A stretch of DNA of 64,000 bases from Anaerolineae bacterium (GCA_020849765.1 JADLAY010000075.1:62001-126000), one strand, 5' to 3'; shown: positions 41,316 to 50,669, numbered from the stretch's first letter. Made by a program: numbers and translations. Notes: generated by a model not told the origin, from the letters alone.

Positions 41316-42465
41316 CGTTGCGCCGCTTCAGGTAGGTGGCGATCTCGTCGGCGGCCATGCGCGCTTCCTGGCGGATGTTGTAGAGCGCGCCCAACCCGCG
41401 ATAATTGCGCCCGACGAGAAAGAGACCTGCATGATCGCGCAGGGCGGTCGCCCCTTGGTCGCGTTCCGTCTCCCTCAGCGGCCAACCCTGATCGTCCGTC
41501 TCAAAGTCCACATCGAGATAATCCAGCGCCGGTTGGTAGCCTGTCGCCATGATCACGGCGTCGACCTCGTGCACGCTGCCATCGTCGAGAAGGGCACAGC
41601 GCCCCTGGAGCGCAGCCAATCCCCGCACGGGCTTGATCGTGCCGCAGCGGATGGCCTGCACGAATTCAGGGCCGCGCACGGGCACCGATGTGCCCTGGCG
41701 ATCGTCTCGGTTGGGCGCCAACGGCAGGCCGAGCGACTCGACGTTGGGATAGCTCTGGAAGTTGATGCGGTCGCTCAGCCACTTGCACAGCGGCGCGGGG
41801 AACGGGCGCAGCAGGATCTTCCAGATCGTGTCGTTGATGCCATAGGGATTGCGGCGGGCGATGACCATGTCGCTGTGAATCGAGAGCATGATGTTGCCCG
41901 GTGTAACCTGCGTCAGGGCGATGGCGATATCGGCGCCGCTGGGGCCGCTGCCGACGACCAGCACGCGCTTCCCGGCGAAGGCCGCCGCATCGGCGAAATC
42001 GTGGGCGTGGATCAGCATGCCTTCAAAGCTGTCGAGGCCTGGGATCGGCGGGATGGTCGGATGGCTGAAGCGCCCGGTCGCCAGCACCACGACCGGGTAC
42101 CAGTTCGATCCCTCGCTCGTCTCTACGCACCAGCCGCCATCGACCGCGGTCACGCGCCGCACGTCGACGGACAGGCGTACATTCAGTGGATGCCGCCGCG
42201 ACCACTCGCTCAGGTAGTCGTAGTATTGCTTGCCTGTCGGCAGCAGCCCGTAACGCAGCGGCATGCGCTGGCCCGGCATGTGCGAGACGAAACCCGCCGT
42301 ATTGAGCTTGAGCGATGGATAAAGGCTGTTCCAGGTCGAACCGATGCGATCGGCGCGGTCGACAATTTCGTAGGCGATCCCGGCGTGCTGCAAATAGTAG
42401 CCGCTGCTGAGCCCCGCCGGTCCCGCGCCGATCACGAGCACATCGGCCATGGCGCTACTGCTCAT
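41296..42465 (-). CDS. FAD-dependent monooxygenase-like flavoprotein
   Basis: A 389-residue two-dinucleotide flavoprotein: FAD motif GAGPAGLSSG near residue 13, NAD(P) motif GSGPSGADIA near 175, and ATGRF plus MATGYQPALDY in the positions typical of flavin-containing monooxygenases. RIGSTWNSLYPSL resembles the Baeyer-Villiger/YUC-type family. The substrate is unknown. It overlaps the TIR-like gene upstream by 4 bases (ATGA), so the two are co-translated. Confidence 0.8.
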   Translation of the reverse strand: MSSSAMADVLVIGAGPAGLSSGYYLQHAGIAYEIVDRADRIGSTWNSLYPSLKLNTAGFVSHMPGQRMPLRYGLLPTGKQYYDYLSEWSRRHPLNVRLSVDVRRVTAVDGGWCVETSEGSNWYPVVVLATGRFSHPTIPPIPGLDSFEGMLIHAHDFADAAAFAGKRVLVVGSGPSGADIAIALTQVTPGNIMLSIHSDMVIARRNPYGINDTIWKILLRPFPAPLCKWLSDRINFQSYPNVESLGLPLAPNRDDRQGTSVPVRGPEFVQAIRCGTIKPVRGLAALQGRCALLDDGSVHEVDAVIMATGYQPALDYLDVDFETDDQGWPLRETERDQGATALRDHAGLFLVGRNYRGLGALYNIRQEARMAADEIATYLKRRNATRREA

Positions 42466-43136
42466 CCGCCTTGCTGGTCGGCGGCGACGGCGGTCGCCGT
42501 GAGCGCGGCGAACGGGCGCAGGCGGGTCGGGATCGCCTCCAGCGTTGCCGGGTATTGCTCAGCTTCTTCCACGCTGCCGGGCAGGAATTGCAGGTAGCTT
42601 TCGAGCGTCGGCCCGATGATGATATCGCGTGTGGCCGCCGCTTCGGTATTGACCTGATTGTATTCCTCGACCGGGGCCTCGATGTTGAGCACGGCCACGG
42701 CGTAAAGGCCGATGAGGAACATCGCCAGCGCCAGGACGCCGACGATCAAGCCTGAGCGCCGGTTGCTGCGCTGAACGGACGGCGTGCGCACGCGCAGGGG
42801 CAGGCGCGCATCCGGCGAGAGTGCCGCGCCGATCTGGGCATAGAGCTGTTCGGTCGCGTTCGCGGCGCTCAGGTCGACCGGCGTCAGGTGATCGATCAGC
42901 TTGGGCAGACGCACCGGCTCGGCCAGGGTCGGGATGATGTGCTGACCGCGATCGAGCGCGGTGTCGATCGCGCTCTGGACGGCGGCGTCTTGCAGCGCGG
43001 CGCGCGAGAGCACGACGACGAGGATATCCTCTTGTGATGGGGCGGCTTGTCGTATGTCGTAGCCGTGGGCGGTCAACTCGCTGCGGAGATCAGACTCGAC
43101 GGCGGCGTCCTGTGCGGTGGCGAGAAGCGAGATCAT
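42462..43136 (-). CDS. TIR-like domain membrane protein
   Basis: A 224-residue protein. Residues 1-110 resemble a TIR fold: a DILVVVLSRAAL strand-helix, IIPTLAEPV, and LTPVDLS near the end. The W-x-x-E region with the NADase glutamate is not recognisable (LQDAAVQSAI instead), so enzyme activity is doubtful. A single transmembrane helix lies at about 131-153, followed by an extracytoplasmic tail of about 70 residues. It is coupled to the flavoprotein gene. A signalling adaptor role is possible, and the TIR call itself is moderate. Confidence 0.55.
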   Translation of the reverse strand: MISLLATAQDAAVESDLRSELTAHGYDIRQAAPSQEDILVVVLSRAALQDAAVQSAIDTALDRGQHIIPTLAEPVRLPKLIDHLTPVDLSAANATEQLYAQIGAALSPDARLPLRVRTPSVQRSNRRSGLIVGVLALAMFLIGLYAVAVLNIEAPVEEYNQVNTEAAATRDIIIGPTLESYLQFLPGSVEEAEQYPATLEAIPTRLRPFAALTATAVAADQQGG

Positions 43137-43268
43137 GGTAGCCTGGTTTCTTTATCCTTGGAACATGCGCGCCCTGGTGAAAGCATTTCGACCAGTCGGA
43201 TGTATTGTCATCTTAGCCAAGCCGGGCGCAGATACCAGTGTGAATATCGAACCAAAGCGCCAGGCCCG

Positions 43269-43283
43269 GTATCATTATGATAC
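43269..43283. promoter_or_regulatory. 15-bp palindrome over a -10 element before tyrA
   Basis: GTATCAT (43269-43275), a central T, and ATGATAC (43277-43283) form a perfect palindrome. TATGAT (43276-43281), a good -10, lies inside it. A repressor bound here would block RNA polymerase. A convincing -35 is not seen. Confidence 0.5.
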
Positions 43284-43309
43284 ACAGTCATATGAAGGGT
43301 AGGCGAACG

Positions 43310-44329
43310 ATGTCGGGGAATGCGATTGAAGTCGCAGTATTAGGATTAGGCCGGGTCGGCACTTCGGCAGGCCTGGCGCTGGCGCGTTACAGCGCGCGCA
43401 AGGACGCACGGCAGCAGTTCAAGGTCGTCGGGTTTGATCCGCGTCCGGGTGTGGCACCGGCTGCCGAAAAGCTGGGTGCGGTCGGACAAACGGTACGCAA
43501 CGTCTACGATGCCGTGGTCGATAAGGACATCATCTTCGTCGCCATGCCTTATGCCGAGGTCGAGACGACCTTCCGAGAGATCGCCGATGGTCTGCGCCAG
43601 GATGCCGTCGTGCTCGATGCGTCACCGCTCAAGCTGCCGTCGCTGGAATGGCGCGCGAAGCTGCTGCCCGCGCACGCGCATCTGGTCGGTGTTACGCCGG
43701 TGGCCAATCCACGTTATCTGTTCGATGGTCTGAATGATACCGAGCATGCCGCGGCGGATTACTTCGACGATGGCTTCATGCTCGTGATGCCCGATCCGCG
43801 CGCGGCCAAGGCGGCCGTTGAACTGGCGACCGATTTCAGCGCGCTGCTCGGCGCCACGCCGCACTTTCTCGATCCTGATGAGCATGACGGCCTGAGCGCT
43901 GCGACAGAAGGGCTGCCCGCGCTGCTCGGCGTGATGACCTTCTACATGCTCCAGCGCAGTGAAGGCTGGACGGATGCCCGGCGCATGGGCAACCCCGCCT
44001 TCGGCCAGTTGACGCATCATCTGATCGATACGCATCCCGACGACCTGCGCGATCTGCTGCTCAACAACCGGGAGAACGTCACGCGCTACCTTGGCGAGCT
44101 GATCGACGTGGCGAACTCGTTCCAGGAGCTGCTGGCGCGTGGGGACAAGGCCGGTCTGGAAGCGGCGCTGGTCGAAACCTACGATGCCTATCAGGTCTGG
44201 CTGGCGAAGCGCACGAGCGGGCGTTGGGAGGAGACGGGCAAGAACGTGCCCGATAAATCCGACACGCTGATGAGCGGGCTGATCGGCAGCTATCTGACCA
44301 AGCGCTTGCGCGGCGAAGATCGCGAGTAA
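43310..44329 (+). CDS. Prephenate dehydrogenase-like NAD(P)-binding protein
   Basis: A 339-residue protein with N-terminal Rossmann motif GLGRVGTSAG and the helical C-terminal domain of the TyrA/6-phosphogluconate-dehydrogenase group. VFVAMPYAEVE and DASPLKLPS fit the prephenate dehydrogenase layout, where prephenate is oxidised to 4-hydroxyphenylpyruvate in tyrosine synthesis. The HLVGVTPVANPRY stretch differs from the usual GxHPMAG motif, so the substrate could be different. ATG 43310 is chosen for its AAGGGTAGG site. An upstream ATG at 43277 lies within the palindrome. Confidence 0.65.
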   Translation: MSGNAIEVAVLGLGRVGTSAGLALARYSARKDARQQFKVVGFDPRPGVAPAAEKLGAVGQTVRNVYDAVVDKDIIFVAMPYAEVETTFREIADGLRQDAVVLDASPLKLPSLEWRAKLLPAHAHLVGVTPVANPRYLFDGLNDTEHAAADYFDDGFMLVMPDPRAAKAAVELATDFSALLGATPHFLDPDEHDGLSAATEGLPALLGVMTFYMLQRSEGWTDARRMGNPAFGQLTHHLIDTHPDDLRDLLLNNRENVTRYLGELIDVANSFQELLARGDKAGLEAALVETYDAYQVWLAKRTSGRWEETGKNVPDKSDTLMSGLIGSYLTKRLRGEDRE

Positions 44330-44347
44330 GCCTCGACCGGGCCGGAG

Positions 44348-44375
44348 TTTACACTTCTTTTACATTCATTTTACA
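44348..44375 (+). promoter_or_regulatory. Three TTTACA direct repeats at 11-bp spacing (Pho-box-like)
   Basis: TTTACA occurs at 44348-44353, 44359-44364 and 44370-44375, each separated by 5 bases. This matches the architecture bound by OmpR/PhoB-family regulators, and the TT-ACA half-sites resemble Bacillus PhoP boxes. It lies 100 bases before the PDZ protein gene. TATGCT at 44407-44412 is a possible -10. Confidence 0.6.
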
Positions 44376-44475
44376 GCGCGGTGATTACTCGCCCGCTGGT
44401 TTCCTCTATGCTGGTGTTGAAACTGCCGCATGGCATCTGTCATGCAGCCAAGAACCTTAGGAGGAAATCAAATCG

Positions 44476-45615
44476 ATGTCACGAACGCGAAAACTCTGGT
44501 TGGTGACGCTTTTTGCTTTGCTTTTGGTCCTGGTCGGGTTTGCATCGGTGGCGGGCGCACAGCCCAATCCGCGGACCGTGGATCGTCCATATCTGGGCGT
44601 GAGCCTGCGCAACACCGATGACGGCGTGGTCATTCAGGAAGTCGTCGCCGATTCACCGGCGGAAGCTGCCGGATTGCAGGCCGATGATCAGATCACTTCG
44701 GTGAACGACGCGGATGTCAGCAATGCGCGCGAGGTGGTCGAAGCGATTGCCGCCCTGGCGCCGGGCGACGTCGTCACGTTGGGCATTACGCGCGGCGACG
44801 AATCGATGACGGTCGACGCGACGCTGGCCGAAGCGCCAGCCCCGATGCGCACGCGCACCATTGAAATCTCCGGCTTGAGCATCCGCTACAACGAAGGCGA
44901 TCAGACCTGGGTCATCGAGAAGCTGGGCGAAGACAACCCGCTCTACGAAGCCGGGCTGCGTGAAGGCGATGTCATCACGGCCGTCGACGGCGAAGCGCTC
45001 GATCCTGAGGGCCTGGCCAACATGATGCGCGATGGCTCACTGGACGATACGCACACGCTGACGGTCGAGCGCGACGGCGAGAGCATGGATATCGACGTCG
45101 ATGGCCTGGCGCTGCATCTGTTCATGATGCTGGGCATGGGCGACGGCAGTCTGATGCCGATGCTGCCGCAGATTATCATCCCTGGGCAACCGGGTCGTGG
45201 CCATAACCTTGGGCCGATGGGCATGTTCGGTGCGCAGAATGGCCGTCTCGGCGTCCTGTTCGACGTGCTCACACCTGAGATCGCCTCTGACATGGGCCTC
45301 GATATCACCGAGGGTGCGGTCATCCGCGAAGTCACGCCCGATAGCCCTGCGGAGACCGCCGGGTTGATGGCCGACGATGTGGTGACTGCCGTCAACGGCG
45401 AGCCAGTCGATGCTGAGCGCACGCTGCGCGATCGCCTGTTTGCGTACGAGCCGGGGGATACGGTCACGCTGGATGTCGTCCGCGGCGACGAAACCTTACA
45501 GCTTGAGGTCACGCTCGACGCGCCTCAGCCCACTGGCCCGATGCCTTCCGGTATGACTCTGCCTGCGATCCCGGCTGTGCCGGAGGTGCCTCCGACACCG
45601 CAAACCAGTCTCTAA
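44476..45615 (+). CDS. Secreted protein with three PDZ domains
   Basis: A 379-residue protein with a signal peptide (cleavage near AGAQPN) and three PDZ domains at about 35-115, 125-210 and 255-350. Each carries the AGL-x-x-(G/D)D-x-(I/V)(T)-x-V-(N/D)G core (AGLQADDQITSVND, AGLREGDVITAVDG, AGLMADDVVTAVNG). No protease or transmembrane domain is present; HtrA-like proteins usually carry a protease before PDZ. The tail is Pro-rich. It probably binds C-termini of envelope proteins. It has AGGAGG upstream and a strong terminator after, so it is a single-gene unit, likely under the TTTACA box. Confidence 0.85.
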   Translation: MSRTRKLWLVTLFALLLVLVGFASVAGAQPNPRTVDRPYLGVSLRNTDDGVVIQEVVADSPAEAAGLQADDQITSVNDADVSNAREVVEAIAALAPGDVVTLGITRGDESMTVDATLAEAPAPMRTRTIEISGLSIRYNEGDQTWVIEKLGEDNPLYEAGLREGDVITAVDGEALDPEGLANMMRDGSLDDTHTLTVERDGESMDIDVDGLALHLFMMLGMGDGSLMPMLPQIIIPGQPGRGHNLGPMGMFGAQNGRLGVLFDVLTPEIASDMGLDITEGAVIREVTPDSPAETAGLMADDVVTAVNGEPVDAERTLRDRLFAYEPGDTVTLDVVRGDETLQLEVTLDAPQPTGPMPSGMTLPAIPAVPEVPPTPQTSL

Positions 45616-45642
45616 ACCTGTAATCTATCCTACTCCCCTAAG

Positions 45643-45676
45643 CTTCGCCCGGTTCCCCTCCGGGCGAAGTTTTTTT
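45643..45676 (+). terminator. Intrinsic terminator after the PDZ gene
   Basis: CTTCGCCCGG (45643-45652) and CCGGGCGAAG (45660-45669) form a perfect 10-bp stem with a 7-base loop, followed by seven T residues. Confidence 0.95.
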
Positions 45677-45777
45677 AGGCTGATTTGTACTGTCTGTTAT
45701 TGTGTCGTCAGGAACCTCAGTTATGATGTGTATTATGGCAACACTGATTTGAGCTTATCGTAGAGAGGTGAATATTC

Positions 45778-46851
45778 ATGAGGGCTGTGATTCTCGCTGC
45801 CGGTCAGGGGACGCGCTTGCGCCCCGTAACGTTGACGATGCCGAAGCCACTGGTGCCGGTCGCCAACAAACCATTGATCGTTTTTGCGCTTGATGTGTTA
45901 CGCAATGCCGGCCTGACCGAGATCGCGATTGTCGTAAACGATATGTCCTCGCCTATCGTTTCGCAATTGGGCAACGGTTCCAGCCTGGGGGTTCGTCTTG
46001 ATTACATCGTCCAGCGCGAGCAGCTCGGGCTGGCGCACGCCATCAATCTGTGCCAACCCTTCGTCGGTGACAAGCCGTTCTGCGTCTTTCTTGGCGACAA
46101 TATTTTCCAGGACAATATGGAATCGCTCCTGCGTGACTTCCCGGAGTCAGATGCGGATGCGACTATCGCGCTCGGCGAAGTGCCCGACCCGACGCGCTTT
46201 GGCGTGGCCGAAATCAAAGAGGGCAAGATCGTACGTCTGGTCGAAAAGCCGAAAGATCCGCCATCGAACTACGGCGTGGCGGGCGTTTACTTGTTCCGCA
46301 GCTCGATCTTCGAAGCCATCGCCAACATTCGTCCATCGTGGCGCAACGAACTTGAGATCACCGATGCCATTCAGTATCTGGTGACCAACGGCAAGAACGT
46401 CAACCCGTACGTCCTGTCGGGCTGGTGGATTGACGCCGGGAAGCCGGACTCGATCATCCAGGCGAATCAGCTCGTCATGGGCGAAATGCCCTACACGCCG
46501 CCGCCGGACGACAAGGCCATGATCCAGGGCAAATGCGATATTTCCCACCGTGTGCAACTGGGCGAAGGCTGCCAGATCATCGACAGCGTCGTGCGCGGCC
46601 CGGTCATCATCGGCGCCAACGTGACGATTCGCAACAGCTTCATCGGCCCGTACACGGCCATCGGCGACAATGCGATCATCGAGAGCAGCGAAATTGACGC
46701 CAGCATCGTCATGAAGAACTGCACCGTACGCAACATCGCCGGGCGTATCGATTCGAGCCTGCTGGCGGATAACTCGCAGTTGACCAGCGCCACGCACGTG
46801 CCAGTGTCGCATCGCTTCATCCTGGCGGAGAACAGCTTCGTTCAGCTTTAG
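45778..46851 (+). CDS. Sugar-1-phosphate nucleotidyltransferase (RmlA-long type)
   Basis: A 357-residue enzyme joining a sugar 1-phosphate and NTP into a nucleotide sugar. The N-terminal GT-A domain has AAGQGTRLRPVTLTMPKPLVP, the metal-binding GDN (FLGDNIFQDN) and EKPKDPPSN. The C-terminal 110 residues form a left-handed beta-helix of hexapeptide repeats (VIIGANVTIRNS, AIGDNAIIESS). This matches the long-form glucose-1-phosphate thymidylyltransferases. The exact sugar and nucleotide are not certain. GAGAGGTGA supports ATG 45778. No other dTDP-sugar gene is nearby. Confidence 0.88.
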   Translation: MRAVILAAGQGTRLRPVTLTMPKPLVPVANKPLIVFALDVLRNAGLTEIAIVVNDMSSPIVSQLGNGSSLGVRLDYIVQREQLGLAHAINLCQPFVGDKPFCVFLGDNIFQDNMESLLRDFPESDADATIALGEVPDPTRFGVAEIKEGKIVRLVEKPKDPPSNYGVAGVYLFRSSIFEAIANIRPSWRNELEITDAIQYLVTNGKNVNPYVLSGWWIDAGKPDSIIQANQLVMGEMPYTPPPDDKAMIQGKCDISHRVQLGEGCQIIDSVVRGPVIIGANVTIRNSFIGPYTAIGDNAIIESSEIDASIVMKNCTVRNIAGRIDSSLLADNSQLTSATHVPVSHRFILAENSFVQL

Positions 46852-46894
46852 CGCGGGCACACCGAGCAGCGTCCGTCATCGGGCGAAGAAACAA

Positions 46895-46926
46895 ACAGGG
46901 GCGTCACGTGGCGCCCCTGTTTTGCG
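46895..46926. terminator. Bidirectional terminator between convergent genes
   Basis: ACAGGGGCG (46895-46903) pairs with CGCCCCTGT (46912-46920). On the + strand it is followed by TTTTGCGTTT, and on the - strand by TTTGTTTC. It serves both the nucleotidyltransferase and the nucleoside ABC operon. Confidence 0.8.
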
Positions 46927-46950
46927 TTTATTGAGGAGCGTTGTCGTCGC

Positions 46951-48477
46951 TCAACTATGCGAACCGGCCATCAGCAGACCGAGCTTTTCGCGCGTCGCTT
47001 CGGCTATCGGCAGCGTCGCCATGATGTGACCCTCGAACATGACCGCGATCCGATCCGACAGGCTCATGATCTCGTCCAGTTCTGCCGAGACCAGCAGCAC
47101 AGCCACGCCGTTATCGCGCTGCTTGATGATCTGTTTGTGGATGAACTCGATCGAGCCGACGTCAATCCCGCGCGTCGGCTGAGCGGCGATCAGCAGCTTG
47201 ACCGGCTTGGAAAACTCGCGGGCGACGATCACCTTTTGCTTGTTGCCGCCTGACAGGGTGCTCGCCAGCGCGGTCACGCTGGATGTGCGTACGTCGAATT
47301 CTTTGACCAGCGCATTGGCATGGCTGCGGATGGCGCCCCGGTCGACGATGCTGTTGTGCGAGTACGGTTGCACGTAATACTGGTTGAGCACGGTGTTGTC
47401 TTCAATCGGGTAGGCCATCACCAGACCGTGCTTCTCGCGGTCTTCGGGGATGTGCGCCACTTCCAGCATCGTGATCTGGCGCGGCGTATAGTGCGTCGCA
47501 TCGTGTCCCTGGATGAAGAAGTGACCGGAGGCAACCGAGCGGATGCCGGTCAGGGCTTCCACCAGTTCGCGCTGGCCGTTGCCCTGCACCCCGGCGATGC
47601 CGAGGACTTCACCCGCACGCACCTCCAGGCTGACGCCGTTGACGACCGACGTTTTGCGGTCGTCGAGCACAGCCAGGTCTTCGACCTTCAGGATGACGTC
47701 GCCCGGATGCGCCGCCGATTTTTCCACCTGCAGGATGACATTGCGTCCGACCATCATCTCCGCCAGGCTGGCTTCCGTCGCCTCGGACGGCAGCACGGTG
47801 CCGACCATTTCGCCCCGGCGCAGCACGGCGATCTGATCGGCGACCGCCAGCACTTCCTTCAGCTTGTGCGTGATGAAGATGATCGAGACACCCTGCGCCG
47901 TCAGTTCGCGCATGATGTGGAACAGCTCGTTGGCCTCTTGCGGCGTGAGCACAGCCGTTGGCTCATCCAGGATCAGAATGTCCGCCTGCCGATAGAGCGC
48001 CTTGATGATCTCGACGCGCTGCTGGATGCCGACCGGCAGATCCTCAATCATCGCGCTCGGATCGACGGCGAGGCCGTACTTCTGCGATAGCTCATTGACC
48101 TGCCTGGCGGCCTGGCGCATGTTCAGCCTGCCGCCCGCCGTCGTGACCTCGGAGCCGAGGATGACGTTTTCGGCCACCGTCATGACCGGCACGAGCTGGA
48201 AATGCTGGTGCACCATACCGATGCCGTGGTCGATAGCGTCGCGCGGGCTTTGCAGGTGAACTTTCTCGCCTTTGATCCAGATCTCGCCTTCGGTCGGGTG
48301 ATACAGGCCATAGAGAACGTTCATCAGCGTGCTTTTGCCTGCACCGTTCTCGCCCAGCAGAGCCAGGATCTCGCCTTTGTGCAGGGTCAGGTCGACGTTG
48401 TTGTTGGCGATCACGCCCGGAAAGTGCTTGGAAATGCCGTGCGCTTCCAGGACAACCTGTTTATCCGCATTGTTCAT
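46951..48477 (-). CDS. Nucleoside ABC importer ATPase (double cassette)
   Basis: A 508-residue protein with two ABC cassettes. The first has Walker A GENGAGKST and Walker B ILILDEPTAVLT. The second has a relaxed P loop (GVQGNGQREL) and signature LSGGNKQK, the usual asymmetry of sugar/nucleoside importers (YufO/NupO type). In the first cassette the signature reads LPVGIQQR, also typical of the nucleoside subgroup. It is the last gene of a four-gene operon with two permeases and a BMP binding protein. Confidence 0.92.
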   Translation of the reverse strand: MNNADKQVVLEAHGISKHFPGVIANNNVDLTLHKGEILALLGENGAGKSTLMNVLYGLYHPTEGEIWIKGEKVHLQSPRDAIDHGIGMVHQHFQLVPVMTVAENVILGSEVTTAGGRLNMRQAARQVNELSQKYGLAVDPSAMIEDLPVGIQQRVEIIKALYRQADILILDEPTAVLTPQEANELFHIMRELTAQGVSIIFITHKLKEVLAVADQIAVLRRGEMVGTVLPSEATEASLAEMMVGRNVILQVEKSAAHPGDVILKVEDLAVLDDRKTSVVNGVSLEVRAGEVLGIAGVQGNGQRELVEALTGIRSVASGHFFIQGHDATHYTPRQITMLEVAHIPEDREKHGLVMAYPIEDNTVLNQYYVQPYSHNSIVDRGAIRSHANALVKEFDVRTSSVTALASTLSGGNKQKVIVAREFSKPVKLLIAAQPTRGIDVGSIEFIHKQIIKQRDNGVAVLLVSAELDEIMSLSDRIAVMFEGHIMATLPIAEATREKLGLLMAGSHS

Positions 48478-48483
48478 CGGTCA

Positions 48484-49503
48484 TCACTCCGTTTCGTAGG
48501 GTTGTCCTTCAGCCGCCGGTGGTCGCGTGCGACCGACGAAACCGGCCAGCACGACGATGGTCAGCACGTACGGCAGCATGCCGATAAACTGGTGCGGGAT
48601 CTGAATAGTACCGCTGAACTGTAACTGCGTTTGCAGCGCCGTGGCGAAACCGAACAGCAGCGCTGATCCCCAGACGCCGAACGGCATGTACTTGCCGAAA
48701 ATCATGACCGCCAGGGCGACGAAACCGCGCCCGTTAGTCATGGCGCGTTCGAACGAACCGACCGCTTCAAGCGTCAGGAACGCCCCGGCCAGCCCGGCGA
48801 TGCCCCCGGCGATGCTGACATTGATGTAACGCATCCGGTTGACGTTGATGCCGACCGTGTCTGCCGCGCGTGGGTGCTCACCAATGGCGCGCGTGCGCAA
48901 ACCCCAGCGCGTGTAGAAGAGCATGTAATGCATGATGAAGACGAGGATAATCGCCAGATAGGTGATCGGAGGGTTCTCGAACAGCACGGGGCCGACCAGG
49001 GGCAGATCCGCCAGCGGGCCGAGCGCGATCGGCTGCAGCTTGCCCTGGGTTGTCAGGCCGGTCTGGTAGAAGAACCCGGTCAGGCCCAGCGCCAGGATGT
49101 TGATGACGGTGCCGCCGATGATCTGATCCATCTTGAGCGTGACGGACATGAAAGCGAGCAGACCGCCCAACAGTGCCCCGGTCAGGACACCGGCAGCGAC
49201 GGCGATGAATAGATTGCCTGTGTAGACATTCGCCAGGAAGCCGACGAAGGCAGACAGCAGCATCTGCCCTTCAATGCCGATGTTAATCACGCCGGAGCGT
49301 TCGCCCAGCAGGCCACACAAAGCGCCCAGGACGAGGGGGGTCGATTGGCGCAGAGTCGACGCCAGCATCGATGTCGTGACTTGGGGTTCGGTCGTGTAGC
49401 CATAGATCGCGGCGACCACGACCAGGATGCCGACCCAGACGCCAGTCTTGCGCAGAAAGTCGAGCCAGCTTCGATTGTTCGCGAGTGCGACATTGGATGT
49501 CAT
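48484..49503 (-). CDS. Nucleoside ABC importer permease (YufQ-type)
   Basis: A 339-residue permease of the BPD_transp_2 family with 8-10 helices and the conserved loop GERSGVINIGIEGQMLLSAF. LRTRAIGEHPRAADTVGIN is the cytoplasmic coupling motif shared with branched-chain amino acid and nucleoside permeases. It starts 12 bases after the upstream permease gene and ends 6 bases before the ATPase gene. Confidence 0.92.
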   Translation of the reverse strand: MTSNVALANNRSWLDFLRKTGVWVGILVVVAAIYGYTTEPQVTTSMLASTLRQSTPLVLGALCGLLGERSGVINIGIEGQMLLSAFVGFLANVYTGNLFIAVAAGVLTGALLGGLLAFMSVTLKMDQIIGGTVINILALGLTGFFYQTGLTTQGKLQPIALGPLADLPLVGPVLFENPPITYLAIILVFIMHYMLFYTRWGLRTRAIGEHPRAADTVGINVNRMRYINVSIAGGIAGLAGAFLTLEAVGSFERAMTNGRGFVALAVMIFGKYMPFGVWGSALLFGFATALQTQLQFSGTIQIPHQFIGMLPYVLTIVVLAGFVGRTRPPAAEGQPYETE

Positions 49504-49515
49504 ATCTGTTGCCTC

Positions 49516-50625
49516 TTACCCTTGACCCCAGCCGCTGCTCAACCGGACGCCGCCGTCACCGTCTGCGCGTATGCGCAAGATCCAGCGGACGATCATCTCG
49601 GCGGACACGAAGAACAGGATGAGTGCCTGGATTACGTCGATGATTTCGAAGGACACTTTGGCGTCGAACTGCATCTGGCTCGAACCCGCCTGCATCGCGC
49701 CGATCAAGATCGCGGCCGGGATGACCGCGAGCGGATGCGTTCGCGCGAGCAGGGCGATGGTGATGCCGTCGAAGCCCAGGCCGACGTTGAAACCCGGCTG
49801 GAAGCGCCCGACGACGCCCAACGTCTCGATCGAGCCGCCCAGACCGGCCAGGAAACCACTGATCGCCATCGTTAGCACGGTGAGACGCGCGACCAGGATG
49901 CCGGAATACTTCGCCGCATTCGGATTCAAGCCCACGGTGCGAATCTCGAAGCCGAGCGTCGTGCGAAACAAGAGGTACCAGATAATGATGGCGACGGCGA
50001 CGGCGATGAAGAAGCCGAGCGGGATGTTATCCAGCTTGGGGATGGCGGCGGTTTCCAGGATCGCCGGGGTGCGAGCGACGATGCCTTCGTCTTTCCACGG
50101 GCCGTTGGCCAGGAAGTCCGTGATGTTGATGGCGACGAAGTTGAGCATGATGGTCGTGATGACCTCGTGCGCGCCGGTGTAAGCCTTAAGCGCACCGGCA
50201 ATCGACGCGTAGAGGGCACCAGCAATCGCACCGCCGATCAGGGCCAGCGGCATGTGGATGATGAACGGCAGCCCGCCGAGGCCAAAACCGATCGCCGCGG
50301 ACACGATTGCGCCAATCAGCAGCTGCCCCTGGCCGCCGATGTTGAACAAACCGCCCTTGAAGGCGAAGGCCACCGCCAGACCGCCGAGGATCAGCGGCGT
50401 GGCTTTCTCCAGCGTGCGGCCAATGGCGCGTGCATTGCTGAACGAGCCTTTGAAGAGCGCGGCGTAGGCGTCGATGGGATTGGCCCCTGAAAGCAGCAGG
50501 ATGATGGCGCCAATCAGGGCAGCGAGCAAAATCGCCATGATTGGCACGCTGGCTGAGCGCCAGAATGAGGCCAGGCGCTCGCCGAACGAGCTGGTCGGAC
50601 CCTTTTCGCTAGCTTGTATTGCCAT
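49516..50625 (-). CDS. Nucleoside ABC importer permease (YufP-type)
   Basis: A 369-residue permease paired with the 48484 protein. It has an extra N-terminal helix, the block AFKGGLFNIGGQGQLLIGAI, and the coupling motif IRTVGLNPNAAKYSGI. It is separated from the binding-protein gene by the terminator at 50670-50712, so its expression depends on read-through of that hairpin or on a weaker internal promoter. Confidence 0.92.
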   Translation of the reverse strand: MAIQASEKGPTSSFGERLASFWRSASVPIMAILLAALIGAIILLLSGANPIDAYAALFKGSFSNARAIGRTLEKATPLILGGLAVAFAFKGGLFNIGGQGQLLIGAIVSAAIGFGLGGLPFIIHMPLALIGGAIAGALYASIAGALKAYTGAHEVITTIMLNFVAINITDFLANGPWKDEGIVARTPAILETAAIPKLDNIPLGFFIAVAVAIIIWYLLFRTTLGFEIRTVGLNPNAAKYSGILVARLTVLTMAISGFLAGLGGSIETLGVVGRFQPGFNVGLGFDGITIALLARTHPLAVIPAAILIGAMQAGSSQMQFDAKVSFEIIDVIQALILFFVSAEMIVRWILRIRADGDGGVRLSSGWGQG

Positions 50626-50669
50626 AAAACGGCTTCACCTGTGGCTTTGTAAATTCTGCCAAGAATAAC

